A DNA stretch of 64,000 nt. It comes from Dreissena polymorpha (Eukaryota; Mollusca; Bivalvia; Myida; Dreissenidae). The position numbers and the translations under genes were made by a program. Position 1 is the first letter of the stretch. Each line of letters begins with the position of its first letter. The notes under the pieces were generated by a model. It was not told the DNA's origin. It searched no databases and saw only the letters and a list, made by a program, of their open reading frames with translations. Below are positions 1-12,320 of the stretch, in pieces. Location of the stretch: positions 101,708,689 to 101,772,688 of the forward strand of contig NC_068362.1 in NCBI RefSeq assembly GCF_020536995.1, in the 5' to 3' direction.

Positions 1-38
1 ATTACCCATGTATGCCTAGCGTCTAAAAATGGCCTTGA

Positions 39-103
39 CAAACAGCGTAGATCCAGATGAGACGCCGAAGGAGGCGGCGTCTCATCAAGATCGGCGCTGT
101 TTG
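39..103. repeat. Foldback (hairpin) repeat
   Basis: Two nested inverted repeats pair with each other. CAAACAGCG (39-47) pairs with CGCTGTTTG (95-103), and GATGAGACGCCG (56-67) pairs with CGGCGTCTCATC (75-86), leaving a short loop. The structure looks like a small foldback element or MITE remnant. I recall similar GC-rich hairpins as common in bivalve genomes, but that is from memory. Confidence 0.7.
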
Positions 104-205
104 CTAAAAGAAATTTATGTAAGAAATATTCTAAATATGGAAGTTAAATTTTATTTACACTTAAATGTATCATAAATATTGCTGGGCCAAGTGTGAGGTT
201 GAGAG

Positions 206-446
206 CTCTAAAACCGGTTTTAACCCCCAATGCTTCGCATTGACCGTTCCAAGGCGGTGCCCCAGCTTTATTCATTTATGTGTTATGTATGTTGTTTTGT
301 ATTGTGCTGTTTTGTGCTGTTTTGTGTTGTTTTGTGCTGTTTGGGGAATTGGTTACTTGCCTTGCCTTATATAAAGGACCAACTAATTGGGTATAATGAG
401 AATTCAATCCTGCTCCAGCAGCTGGAGTTTCACTTCTTTATATAGA
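206..446 (+). repeat. Interspersed repeat, family of ~210-230 bp, copy 1
   Basis: This repeat has four copies in the window: here, 17786-17935 (minus), 38763-38960 (minus) and 60980-61200 (plus). Shared landmarks in order are AAAACCGGTTT, CATTGACCGTTCCAAGGCGG, CCCCAGCTTTATTC, a TGTTTTGTATTGTGCTG-rich stretch, AAAGGACCAACTAATTG and GCTCCAGCAGCTGGAGTTTC. Copies differ by roughly 10-25 percent by eye. Short frames across it are not genes. The family type (SINE or MITE) is unresolved, because I see no clear tRNA promoter boxes. Confidence 0.75.
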
Positions 447-610
447 AATGAATATAATAGACATCCCTAATTTTGGAAATGAATTGATATAATTTAGAAG
501 GATGGGAGTGTCCACTAGGCATAAATTGGTTAATGGGGAGTTTTATCATACCACCACATTGATATCTGCTTGATATCCTGATGCATGATATCTTTTTTTA
601 ATATCACGGT

Positions 611-1653
611 TGTCACGTAATTGCGCATTGTGCGTGGAGAACACACAGTAACAAACAAAGTTCATTTCTGTTTTCATCGAGATTTATTTCCGTTGAATAT
701 ATTCTAACACAACGCTTCTAATGTTCATGAAGTACAATTTTACAGCGCGGCGGCCAATTGGCCGCCACGTCAAGAAAGCGTGACTGCTCTACTCGACTGT
801 CAAACTAGGACTCTAGAATTTCCTCTTACAACAAAGCACAGCATTTTATTCCAAGGAACATTAACATAAAATTGAGATATTTCCTATCTCATTCTTGGTT
901 GGTTAACTGTTCTCTTACCCCGATTTTCTAAACCCACCCCTTCGAATAACCCTTGTTGATTGGATGGATCGCTTATACACCTACCACATGTCACAGCAGA
1001 AGAGTGCAATATACAATTATCACTTTGGGAACATTTCATTTGCATACTTGATCATACAAACAGATGCTCTATATGGACAAACCACATGAGTAGTGTGAAA
1101 CCTAACACTCCTATCATCGATTACGTGAACCCCGATACCCATAAGATACACACTCAATCCGAACTTACATTTGTTATGTACATTGGGAAATTGGATATTT
1201 CAATTATTTAAATTTCATTATATACCATATCTGAATTGGGGCTTGTTATGTACGAGCCGAATTGTTAATCAAGAACTAAAGACAAATCAACATATGTTCC
1301 CGATAAATGAACTACATTGGAGAAATGAAACCATACTTCCATAATCAATTTTTCAAACTTCATTACATACCCCATCCAAAGACATCTGTTATGTTAATTC
1401 CTAAATACCCACAACATACAGCTACTTTACAAGATGAACTCTCAAATAGTTTGATCACTTTAAACTTTTAACTTCTGTTTACGTATAAGATAGAAATATT
1501 GATGTAAATAACCTTTCAACATTTTCTTACATATCAGTAATTATAACAGTTACTAATTAATTACTCAAACATATTATTAAAATATTTCCCTATTATTAAA
1601 TCTATCTGTACTTAAAGTTCTATCATAAGAATAAACAATATGGTTATGTCACA
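611..1653 (-). repeat. LTR 1 (3' end of the array in element orientation)
   Basis: 1043 bp, bounded by TGTCACG on the left and TGTCACA on the right (plus strand), giving the inverted TG...CA ends expected of an LTR. Open frames of about 83 codons inside it recur in all three LTRs because the LTR is repeated, not because they are genes. Left flank: CGGT target duplication. Confidence 0.85.
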
Positions 1654-1840
1654 CAACCCTCCTTCTTATTTTGATTTTTTTGCATTGTATGATCCAAAAA
1701 AATCTTTGAAATTTAATTATCGAATTACGAAGTACTTGAAAACATTATTCATTTAAACACATCTATGATGGGAAATATGCGGATAACAATAATATTTTTC
1801 TTTACAAGCGTCTCGGCTGAAATAGATATATTAGTTATTG

Positions 1841-2630
1841 TTATACAATGTCAATGTCTATCGGGATGTATTTGAGCACATCATCTGTTGATCGTTGGTC
1901 TTCAGTACATATGTTGTCGTCCATGTAGTATTGAAGTTGCGGCTCGCGGCGAATGAAGTCGCTTGAAGTCGGACCGGTTACTGCCTTCGCGGAGATGAAG
2001 ATCGATCCGTCTTCAAGTCGTGTAGGGGAATCGGGTCTATCCCTGTTGCTTTGATGATTAATATAAGCCGATCGTCAGGTCGTCCTTGGCGATACGCGTG
2101 CGTTTGGTGTTCCTGATCTTATTTCTGCTGTTCATATTGCGTCATCTATTTTCGTTTCCGTTGTTGTTGTATTTTCGTTGTTGGTTCAAGCGTCTTCTTC
2201 TTTTCTTTCGGGACATTAAGATCTTCTATTGGCCATAATGCTCACAATGTATTAACTATAGCAGTGTTCCCTTTGATATCTTAAGCCTTGGAAGTACCAT
2301 TCCGAATACGTTATCTACGCATGTCAAACAGTTGAACGGCTGCATCTAACTCTTCAGTGTTTAACGTCACAATTATTTTGTCCAGTGTTGCGTCACTTGT
2401 TGTCCTTCGAAAACTTTTTTGCGTTGGTCTTCTTTTAGCGATAGAACCAGTTATTCACTTTGAGAGTAAACGCCGTGATGTCCCATGCTAACCACGTTGA
2501 TTGTTTCTTCAATTCGTTGTGAAAGGCGTTGTTTCGCGATGTCTTCTTCTTTTGCGTTGTCTCCAAATCTTGATATTTTTATCTGTGTTGTGGTGATACA
2601 AGTATCAGTTGTTCAAAATCATGGCAAACA
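1841..2630 (-). pseudogene. Coding relic in internal region, unit 1
   Basis: The minus strand next to the purine tract shows several stretches with protein-like composition in changing frames. The last runs about 77 codons to a terminal stop at 1841 and ends in the residues KYIPIDIDIV. The same stretches recur in the second unit (about 5581-6370). I do not recognise the protein: it lacks visible reverse transcriptase, protease or integrase motifs. It lies where the 3'-most coding region of an LTR element would be, and it is broken several times. Confidence 0.4.
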
Positions 2631-4328
2631 TTTATAAATATCCCCTTAAGTTTCTCTTAAATACCGTCATGACAACTTACTATGAAATCTAAGTAAATAC
2701 AACCTTTATTACCCGATTACTATCGAATCACTCCCGTAAACATTAAATAACTTCTCGATAGTTTACGTACGTGCTATCAGTAAATTTGTGACAGGTATGC
2801 GCTACTTTATTTACCTAGGGTATTGCACTTTAAACAGACGTATCGCGGTCGTATCTTAAAATCACAAATCTCCTGTGTACCATTATAGTTTAGGAATTTT
2901 TCTATCGACATATGAACCTGCTCGCTCTTAAATACGCGCGTTGGTCTAGACAATTGTGTACCTTTTCATGAAAAGGGCAGACTTTTTATATATGCATTCA
3001 TAATACCAGAACATTTATCGATATACTTCAAAATTCAGGTCTTTTTTCTCCTAATCAAACCATTCAAATAATTCTTATGCAACATCGCATCGTCTGTCCA
3101 TAGCGTAATTTGCTTCGATGGCACAGGGATAAATTCTCTAACTCATGAGGACGCTAAGGTTTTCAGAACCTATGGTTCGGTATGCCCGAACGCTGATCAG
3201 TCAGCCGTGCTCATAAAATATAATTGTAACCCTTAAACAATTATATTAGAAATTTAATGCGTACATATCGTTATATTTTTACTGCGCTATACGCGTCAGA
3301 TCGCATTAAATTCTTACTTAAAATTACTCAAGACCTTCAATATTACCTATATCCTACAAATATGTGCAATCAACACAATGACGTATATACATATTTACAT
3401 AATATTTTTTTAAGTTTTTAAGTGTCTGCCCTATTCATATTCGCACTCAACATTATTTCTCTTATAAATGTGTTTACCCTCCTAATTTCTTTATTTTATT
3501 AAGGCATAAAACCACATACAATTAGTCAAGTATATTGATTTCTTTGTGTACGTCTCTTAATTCCCATTTATGTGCAGGTTTCTATTTTATATCTTATATA
3601 AATTAAGTCAAAATCGGATACTCTCTAATTTTTATTCATTCCTTATAGGTTCCTTTAATATAATTTCGAAATATTAAACTGCCTTCAAAAATCCTTTATT
3701 ATAAAAATGTATACGCCTCATATATCCGTATTCCCATAATGTCAAATTAATGAAACATTCTTCAAATATTCTCATCTCCTCATACGATCTAATTTCATGA
3801 AAACTTGCAAAAATATCAACAATTTAAAAAAATACCATCAATTACAAATTTATTTTTTATGCAAAAAACATAAGTTCGTATACAATTATATATTCTGACC
3901 ATAGAAGAATTATATAAAATTATTTAAATATTCTCAATTACTTGTTCGCTTCTAATTTCATTACTTCTATAAATCAGAAAATTCTGTATTTTTTCAAATA
4001 CTTTCTTATTCATTTATTTTATTCTTAATTTCCCGATATTTTAGAAAAAACTACTTATCAATGAAAAACTGTATGATTTTGATACTTGCATAATTTCTTC
4101 GTACATGATTAATTATTTCTTTAAACACTTAACTTCGTAAAATTCTTTAAAACAATTCTGAAAAAGTTCGTTGTCATGACGCTTTTGTTTTACTTTTTTT
4201 ATTTCTTACTTTATAAAATTTGACATAAAACCCTGTTTGCCATAATTTATTATAACACTGACCGTTTTCCATGTTGCGTTGTTTTTTCCGTTGGCCCGTG
4301 AAAGAAGTGGCACTTCAGGTTGATCCTA

Positions 4329-4340
4329 GTCACGGCACCA
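4329..4340 (-). other. Primer-binding-site-like sequence, unit 1
   Basis: On the minus strand this reads TGGTGCCGTGAC, starting with the TGG that pairs with a tRNA CCA end, 12 nt from the LTR edge at 4353. The matching site of the second unit is at 8068-8079. The tRNA is not identified. Similar primer sites are known in metazoan LTR elements. Confidence 0.65.
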
Positions 4341-4352
4341 TTAAATGTACTG

Positions 4353-5393
4353 TGTCACGTTATTGCGTATTGTTCGTGGAGAACACACAGTAACAAACAC
4401 AGTTCATTTCTGTTTTCATCGAGATTTATTTCCGTTGAATATATTCTATTACAACGCTTCTAATGTTCATGAAGTACAATTTTACAGCGCGGCGGCCAAT
4501 TGGCCGCCACGTCAAGAAAGCGTGACTGCTCTACTCGACTGTCAAACTAGGACTCTAGAATTTCCTCTTACAACAAAGCACAGCATTTTATTCCAAGGAA
4601 CATTAACATAAAATTGAGATATTTCCTATTTCATTCTTGGTTGGTTAACTGTTCTCTTACCCCGATTTTCTAAACCCACCCCTTCGAATAACCCTTGTTG
4701 ATTGGATGGATCGCTTATACACCTACCACATGTCACAGCAGAAGAGTGCAATATACAATTATCACTTTGGGAACATTTCATTTGCATACTTGATCATACA
4801 AACAGATGCTCTATATGGACAAACCACATGAATAGTGTGAAACCTAACACTCCTATAATCGATTACGTGAACCCCGATACCCATAAGATACACACTCAAT
4901 CCGAACTTACATTTGTTATGTACATTGGGAAATTGGATATTTCAATTATTTAAATTTCATTATATACCATATCTGAATTGGGGCTTGTTATGTACGAGCC
5001 GAATTGTTAATCAAGAACTAAAGACAAATCAACATGTGTTCCCGATAAATGAACTACATTAGAAATGAAACCATACTTCCATAATCAATTTTTCAAACTT
5101 CATTACATACCCCATCCAAAGACATCTGTTATGTTAATTCCTAAATACCCACAACATACAGCTACTTTACAAGATGATCTCTCAAATAGTTTGATCACTT
5201 TAAACTTTTAACTTCTGTTTACGTATAAGATAGAAATATTGATGTAAATAACCTTTCAACATTTTCTTACATATCAGTAATTATAACAGTTACTAATTAA
5301 TTACTCAAACATATTATTAAAATATTTCCCTATTATTAAATCTATCTGTACTTAAAGTTCTATCATAAGAATAAACAATATGGTTATGTCACA
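4353..5393 (-). repeat. LTR 2 (shared middle LTR)
   Basis: 1041 bp, nearly identical to the outer LTRs apart from a few substitutions and a small indel. It serves as the 5' LTR for the internal unit to its left and the 3' LTR for the unit to its right, as expected after unequal recombination between LTRs. Confidence 0.85.
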
Positions 5394-8091
5394 CAACCCT
5401 CCTTCTTATTTTGATTTTTTTGCATTGTATGATCCAAAAAAATCTTTGAAATTTAATTATCGAATTACGAAGTACTTGAAAACATAATTCATTTAAACAC
5501 ATCTATGATGGGAAATATGCGGATAACAATAATATTTTTCTTTACAAGCGTCTCGGCTGAAATAGATATATTAGTTATTGTTATACAATGTCAATGTCTA
5601 TCGGGATGTATTTGAGCACATCATCTGTTGATCGTTGGTCTTCAGTACATATGTTGTCGTCCATGTAGTATTGAAGTTGCGGCTCGCGGCGAATGAAGTC
5701 GCTTGAAGTCGGACCGGTTACTGCCGTCGCGGAGATTAAGATCGATCCGTCTTCAAGTCGTGTAGGGGAATCGGGTCTATCCCTGTTGCTTTGATGATTA
5801 ATATAAGCCGATCGTCAGGTCGTCCTTGGCGATACGCGTGCGTTTGGTGTTCCTGATCTTATTTCTGCTGTTCATATTGCGTCATCTATTTTCGTTTCCG
5901 TTGTTGTTGTATTTTCGTTGTTGGTTCCAGCGTCTTCTTCTTTTCTTTCGGGACATTTAGATCTTCTATTGGCCATAATGCTCACAATGTATTAACTATA
6001 GCAGTGTTCCCTTTGATATCTTAAGCCTTGGAAGTACCATTCCGAATACGTTATCTACGCATGCCAAACAGTTGAACGGCTGCATCTAACTCTTTAGTGT
6101 TTAACGTCACAATTATTTTGTCCAGTGTTGCGTCACTTGTTGTCCTTCGAAAACTTTTTGCGTTGGTCTTCTTTTAGCGATAGAACCAGTTATTCACTTT
6201 GAGAGTAAACGCCGTGATGTCCCATGCTAACCACGTTGATTGTTTCTTCAATTCGTTGTGAAAGGCGTTGTTTCGCGATGTCTTCTTCTTTTGCGTTGTC
6301 TCCAAATCTTGATATTTTTATCTGCGTTGTGGTGATACAAGTATCAGTTGTTCAAAATCATGGCAAACATTTATAAATATCCCCTTAAGTTTCTCTTAAA
6401 TACCGTCATGACAACTTACTATGAAATCTAAGTAAATACAACCTTTATTACCCGATTACTATCGAATCACTCCCGTAAACATTAAATAACTTCTCGATAG
6501 TTTACGTACGTGCTATCAGTAAATTTGTGACAGGTATGCGCTACTTTATTTACCTAGGGTATTGCACTTTAAACAGACGTATCGCGGTCGTATCTTAAAA
6601 TCACAAATCTCCTGTGTACCATTATAGTTTAGGAATTTTTCTATCGACATATGAACCTGCTCGCTCTTAAATACGCGCGTTGGTCTAGATAATTGTGTAC
6701 CTTTTCATGAAAAGGGCAGACTTTTTATATATGCATTCATAATACCAGAACATTTATCGATATACTTCAAAATTCAGGTCTTTTTTCTCCTAATCAAACC
6801 ATTCAAATAATTCTTATGCAACATCGCATCGTCTGTCCATAGCGTAATTTGCTTCGATGGCACAGGGATAAATTCTCTAACTCATGAGGACGCTAAGGTT
6901 TTCAGAACCTATGGTTCGGTATGCCCGAACGCTGATCAGTCAGCCGTGCTCATAAAATATAATTGTAACCCTTAAACAATTATATTAGAAATTTAATGCG
7001 TACATATCGTTATATTTTTACTGCGCTATACGCGTCAGATCGCATTAAATTCTTACTTAAAATTACTCAAGACCTTCAATATTACCTATATCCTACAAAT
7101 ATGTGCAATCAACACAATGACGTATATACATATTTACATAATATTTTTTTAAGTTTTTAAGTGTCTGCCCTATTCATATTCGCACTCAACATTATTTCTC
7201 TTATAAATGTGTTTACCCTCCTAATTTCTTTATTTTATTAAGGCATAAAACCACATACAATTAGTCAAGTATATTGATTTCTTTGTGTACGTCTCTTAAT
7301 TCCCATTTATGTGCAGGTTTCTATTTCATATCTTATATAAATTAAGTCAAAATCGGATACTCTCTAATTTTTATTCATTCCTTATAGGTTCCTTTAATAT
7401 AATTTCGAAATATTAAACTGCCTTCAAAAATCCTTAATTATAAAAATGTATACGCCTCATATATCCGTATTCCCATAATGTCAAATTAATGAAAAATTCT
7501 TCAAATATTCTCATCTCCTCATACGATCTAATTTCATGAAAACTTGCAAAAATATCAACAATTTAAAAAAATACCATCAATTACAAATGTATTTTTTATG
7601 CAAAAAACATAAGTTCGTATACAATTATATATTCTGACCATAGAAGAATTATATAAAATTATTTAAATATTCTCAATTACGTGTTCGCTTCTAATTTCAT
7701 TACTTCTATAAATCAGAAAATTCTGTATTTTTTCAAATACTTTCTTATTCATTTATTTTATTCTTAATTTCCCGATATTTTAGAAAAAACTACTTATCAA
7801 TTAAAAACTGTATGATTTTGATACTTGCATAATTTCTTCGTACATGATTAATTATTTCTTTAAACACTTAACTTCGTAAAATTCTTTAAAACAATTCTGA
7901 AAAAGTTCGTTGTCATGACGCTTTTGTTTTACTTTTTTTATTTCTTACTTTATAAAATTTGACATAAAACCCTGTTTGCCATAATTTATTATAACACTGA
8001 CCGTTTTCCATGTTGCGTTGTTTTTTCCGTTGGCCCGTGAAAGAAGTGGCACTTCAGGTTGATCCTGATCACGGCACCATTAAATGTACTG
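5394..8091 (-). repeat. Internal region, unit 2
   Basis: Second copy of the ~2.7-kb internal region, colinear with 1654-4352 and differing by scattered single-base changes. It holds the same relic coding stretch near its left end (about 5581-6370) and the primer-binding-like site at 8068-8079. The rest is AT-rich sequence with no recognisable domain. Confidence 0.8.
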
Positions 8092-9134
8092 TGTCACGTA
8101 ATTGCGTATTGTTCGTGGAGAACACACAGTAACAAACAAAGTTCATTTCTGTTTTCATCGAGATTTATTTCCGTTGAATATATTCTATTACAACGCTTCT
8201 AATGTTCATGAAGTACAATTTTTCAGCGCGGCGGCCAATTGGCCGCCACGTCAAGAAAGCGTGACTGCTCTACTCGACTGTCAAACTAGGACTCTAGAAT
8301 TTCCTCTTACAACAAAGCACAGCATTTTATTCCAAGGAACATTAACATAAAATTGAGATATTTCCTATCTCATTCTTGGTTGGTTAACTGTTCTCTTACC
8401 CCGATTTTCTAAACCCACCCCTTCGAATAACCCTTGTTGATTGGATGGATCGCTTATACACCTACCACATGTCACAGCAGAAGAGTGCAATATACAATTA
8501 TCACTTTGGGAACATTTCATTTGCATACTTGATCATACAAACAGATGCTCTATATGGACAAACCACATGAGTAGTGTGAAACCTAACACTCCTATAAACG
8601 ATTACGTGAACCCCGATACCCATAAGATACACACTCAATCCGAACTTACATTTGTTATGTACATTGGGAAATTGGATATTTCAATTATTTAAATTTCATT
8701 ATATACCATATCTGAATTGGGGCTTGTTATGTACGAGCCGAATTGTTAATCAAGGGCTTAAGACAAATCAACATATGTTCCCGATAAATGAACTACATTG
8801 GAGAAATGAAACCATACTTCCATAATCAATTTTTCAAACTTCATTACATACCCCATCCAAAGACATCTGTTATGTTAATTCCTAAATACCCACAACATAC
8901 AGCTACTTTACAAGATGAACTCTCAAATAGTTTGATCACTTTAAACTTTTAACTTCTGTTTACGTATAAGATAGAAATATTGATGTAAATAACCTTTCAA
9001 CATTTTCTTTCATATCAGTAATTATAACAGTTACTAATTAATTACTCAAACATATTATTAAAATTGTTCCCTATTATTAAATCTATCTGTACTTAAAGTT
9101 CTATCATAAGAATAAACAATATGGTTATGTCACA
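8092..9134 (-). repeat. LTR 3 (5' end of the array in element orientation)
   Basis: 1043 bp, the same length as LTR 1. It ends in TGTCACA, followed at once by the right-hand target duplication CGGT (9135-9138). Confidence 0.85.
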
Positions 9135-9138
9135 CGGT

Positions 9139-9787
9139 GAACAGGAAGTTCATATATCAGTTATGTGTGGAGGCAACTAGGACTTAATTAAAATGCTTTG
9201 TGCTATTGTAAAACTGAATTTGATTTATTAAAACAAACAAATTGATACCAAGCGGTATTACATTTTATCCACAAACAGCAACAAAAACAGAAACAAACGT
9301 ATTTTTCAAATATTAAGAGTGAATAAGTACATGCTGATGACGTCATGTAACAAACGGGCTACTTTTTTTGACACGCCTTCATATGCAAACATCAAAGGTC
9401 AAACGTTATGTCAAAAGTTAAGCAATTATTATAAACAGAACAAACAAATAAACCAAACAATCAAAAAGTAGTAAAAATAAAATAAAAACACACTTAAAAA
9501 TAGAACCCAATGTAATATGCATTAAATAATGATTTAATTTTAAATTATAAATTATTATTAAGGTTGCCGCATTATCTGACTAAGAAATACAAAAACTCTA
9601 CACAAACAACATTTTGGGTGCAACAATACCAAAATCACTCCTGAATACCATTTGGTTAAACAACTCCCTGCATTTCGGCCTACGAGGAACCCATGAGCAG
9701 TACAATTTAAGGTTAGCTAAATTATTAAATGACAGACTTTCAGTGCTAAAAACAAGAGTCTAAAATTTGATAAATTTTTGGGAATGC
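9139..9787. other. No gene seen
   Basis: AT-rich sequence with A-rich runs between the LTR array and the DNA transposon. I see no open frame, RNA gene or repeat that I can support. Confidence 0.6.
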
Positions 9788-9824
9788 ATATGAGCCGTTC
9801 CATGACAAAACCTGCATTAGTGAC
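9788..9824 (+). repeat. Left terminal inverted repeat
   Basis: Begins ATATGAGCCGTTCCATGAC and pairs with the right end at 13808-13844 with two mismatches over 37 bp. Confidence 0.8.
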
Positions 9825-11598
9825 ATCAGTTATGACGTTGGGAAAATCCCACTTATTATGACGTCGTGACATGCGAGTTTAAACAGTGCATTTACGCGGA
9901 GCTTAAATTTTTGTGATTGACGGATTGGTTTTTAGCGTTATTTCTGTTCTGCTGGATATACATGGAGTAGGAGATAGAGGTATATTTATTAACTTATTAA
10001 ATAATTTTATTTTGTATAGATCTATTTGTATAAACACCGATATTGATGCAAAATTCGGTGTGACAAAGTGACGATATTAACAATGGCGTCTATTTGTATG
10101 CAAAACATAGGTTTAAATCCGATCGCGATTTATGTGATGAATTCTTTACAAAACAAGGTCTCACAAATAATCAAAATCATTGACATGTTTAAAATGCAAT
10201 AATTTAACCACAATTTAATATTTTATTTATTAAAGTTTAAACTTATTTATATTGAAAGAAGCAATTAATCTTCGTCTCACGTTGAACTGCTTGAAACAAT
10301 TTCAAAGTTCACTGTTGTATATTGAAATGTCCTTTTGATATGTGTGCGATATAAAATGTTTTCTTCAAAATTGATCGTAAATTATATTTTTTTTGGAAAA
10401 ATGAACAACATAGGTCTGAAATATGTTATTTGTCGTAAAATGATTTTACTTTATTTCTTTATGTTATTGTGTGATGCGCACAAAATATCAGTATTAATAG
10501 ATCAGTTGTTAAGCCAGAATCGTACCACGCTGAAGAACAGAGTTCGATTCCAGTCTGTTTTTAATTTGTTTAGATAATTATTTTAGGTCAAAATATTAAA
10601 TGAAACAAGTGTTTAAATGAAATGTAAATTAAAACGATTTTTGTTTTAATTTAATGTTTAATGCACATTATAGAATCGATACGTCGTAATTGTTTTCAGG
10701 AGCTCGAAAGTATATTTTCTGAGCATTTTGGCAGAACACCATTATGTACGCCTGCACATTCTCAAGAACTGTCATCCGATGACAACAATGACCAGATAGA
10801 AGGTGCATGTTGCGGTCATGGAAAATCGAAATGGGTCCTTCGTTTCTGGGCAGCCTGCTGAATCAAGCAGTGACTCCACTGACGATGATGGAAGTGATGA
10901 CGGTGATGCGTTTTCACAAGATAATAGCATGCGGCGTTTCCACGAATCTGGCTGTGGTTGTGCTAAGAAATGCCACGAGAAATTTGATGCCTCCCAAATC
11001 AGAACCTACACCCTTAATACGCGGGAAATGACGAGGGAAGAAAAGTAAATGTATCTTAAAGGCTGTTTGTCCGAAGGTCTCACAAATGACTCTACAAAGC
11101 GTGGGAAAAAGAGAATGCAAATTCGTGGAAAAAACACATTCAGCGGTCAGGAAATATGCGCATACACGTTCAGATTGTTATTTGGCATAAGACGTTGTGC
11201 ATTAAAATCAACAAGGCAGTCATTGAACAAGACAGGTCCGGGCCCACGCCGGCATGGAAATACAGGAAGGAAACCAAAACATGCTCTGGTCTTCACAGAT
11301 GTCGAGCGTGTGGTCCAATTCATCTGCAACTATGCGGAAGAATACGGAATTCCACAACCTGCAGCTCCGAGTGGGGGAGACGATACGGAACCGATATACC
11401 TACACAGCGGTACAACGAAAATGAACATTTATAAGCTGTACAAAGCAAGCTGTCAAGAGGCTGGCGTGCGTTTCGTCGAAAAAAGCTCCTCTCAGTCAAT
11501 ATGGAGTGCCTGCATCCCACATATATAGGTTGCATCCGCTAGAGACGATGTGTGCGCGACCTGTGAGAGGCTGCGAAGAAAAATATGGATTCGGTATC

Positions 11599-11684
11599 GG
11601 AAATGGACAAACTAGCTTCCACTGAAGAAATGCATAGTGAATCACTATGCATTTTTTTCAGTGGAAGCTAGTTTGTCCATTTCC
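11599..11684. repeat. Near-perfect 42-bp palindrome without spacer
   Basis: The left arm 11599-11640 (starts GGAAATGGACAAACTAGC) and right arm 11642-11684 are inverted copies around a single central base. They differ by one substitution and one T insertion. It lies inside the transposase coding relic, whose normal reading (DSVSEMDKLASTEEM) is the left arm; the right arm is an inverted duplicate that breaks the gene. Confidence 0.9.
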
Positions 11685-12204
11685 ACTATTAGTGATATTG
11701 TTTTGGCACAAAAAGAAATAGACCTTTACAACAGTCTCATTAACAAAAAGCAAAAGAAACGTCACATCTATGTACAGCTGAACGATCAAACAACTTCACG
11801 TTTGATTTCGCGCAAATTTTCGGTATTCCACACCATGCACGACAGATGTGGCCATTACATTTCGCATCGTTAAGAAAAGTCCACATGTTTGGAATGAGAA
11901 TTGATGATCATCGACAAAAATGAGAGCATCGGTGCAGATGGAACTAATGCCCAAGAACCAAACGCTGTCATCTCCATGATAGACTACGCGCTCAACACCC
12001 ATGGATGCGAAGATCTCTCGTGCACAATACACGCCGATAATTGTTCGGGTGAGTTAAATTTTAATTGTGATCATTATAATTTCATATTGCGCAAAAGCCG
12101 TTTAAATCAAAATATAACGATAATGTTGGAATATTTTATTGGTTATATTTATCGTGATAATAATAACGCGATTCATAAATGAGTATAACATATTACAGTG
12201 ATTT

Positions 12205-12320
12205 TAAAATGAATGATGATGGAAGTGTGCTGGTTATGACGATGACGACAACGATGGTGGTAAAGAAGATGATGATGGTAATAATGGTGCTGTTGATGCT
12301 GATGACGATGACCATTTAGT
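12205..12320 (+). repeat. GAT/GAC-rich simple sequence
   Basis: Imperfect trinucleotide run rich in GATGAC and GATGAT, lying in the inferred intron 12049-12381 of the transposase relic. Confidence 0.6.

Larger units (their letters stand above)
611..9134 (-). mobile_element. LTR retrotransposon, tandem form LTR-internal-LTR-internal-LTR (fossil)
   Basis: Three copies of a ~1043-bp sequence alternate with two ~2.7-kb internal segments (period about 3.74 kb). The array begins and ends exactly at LTR edges. It is flanked by CGGT (607-610 and 9135-9138), possibly 5 bp if the preceding A is counted, so the whole array sits in one target site. Read on the minus strand, each LTR starts TGTGACATAACC and ends ACGTGACA. 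A primer-binding-like TGGTGCCGTGAC lies 12 nt inside the 5' side, and a purine tract AAGAAGGAGGGTTG directly precedes the 3' LTR. The internal part is too short for a full gag-pol set and is broken in several places, so it is probably non-autonomous. Copies look about 99 percent identical, so it is young. BEL/Pao or Gypsy affiliation is unresolved. Confidence 0.87.

Noticed and set aside
960-1211. 83-codon frame, repeated at 4702-4953 and 8441-8692 with nearly identical protein
   Set aside because: It lies wholly inside the LTR and is conserved only because the LTR is repeated. It has no splice or domain support.
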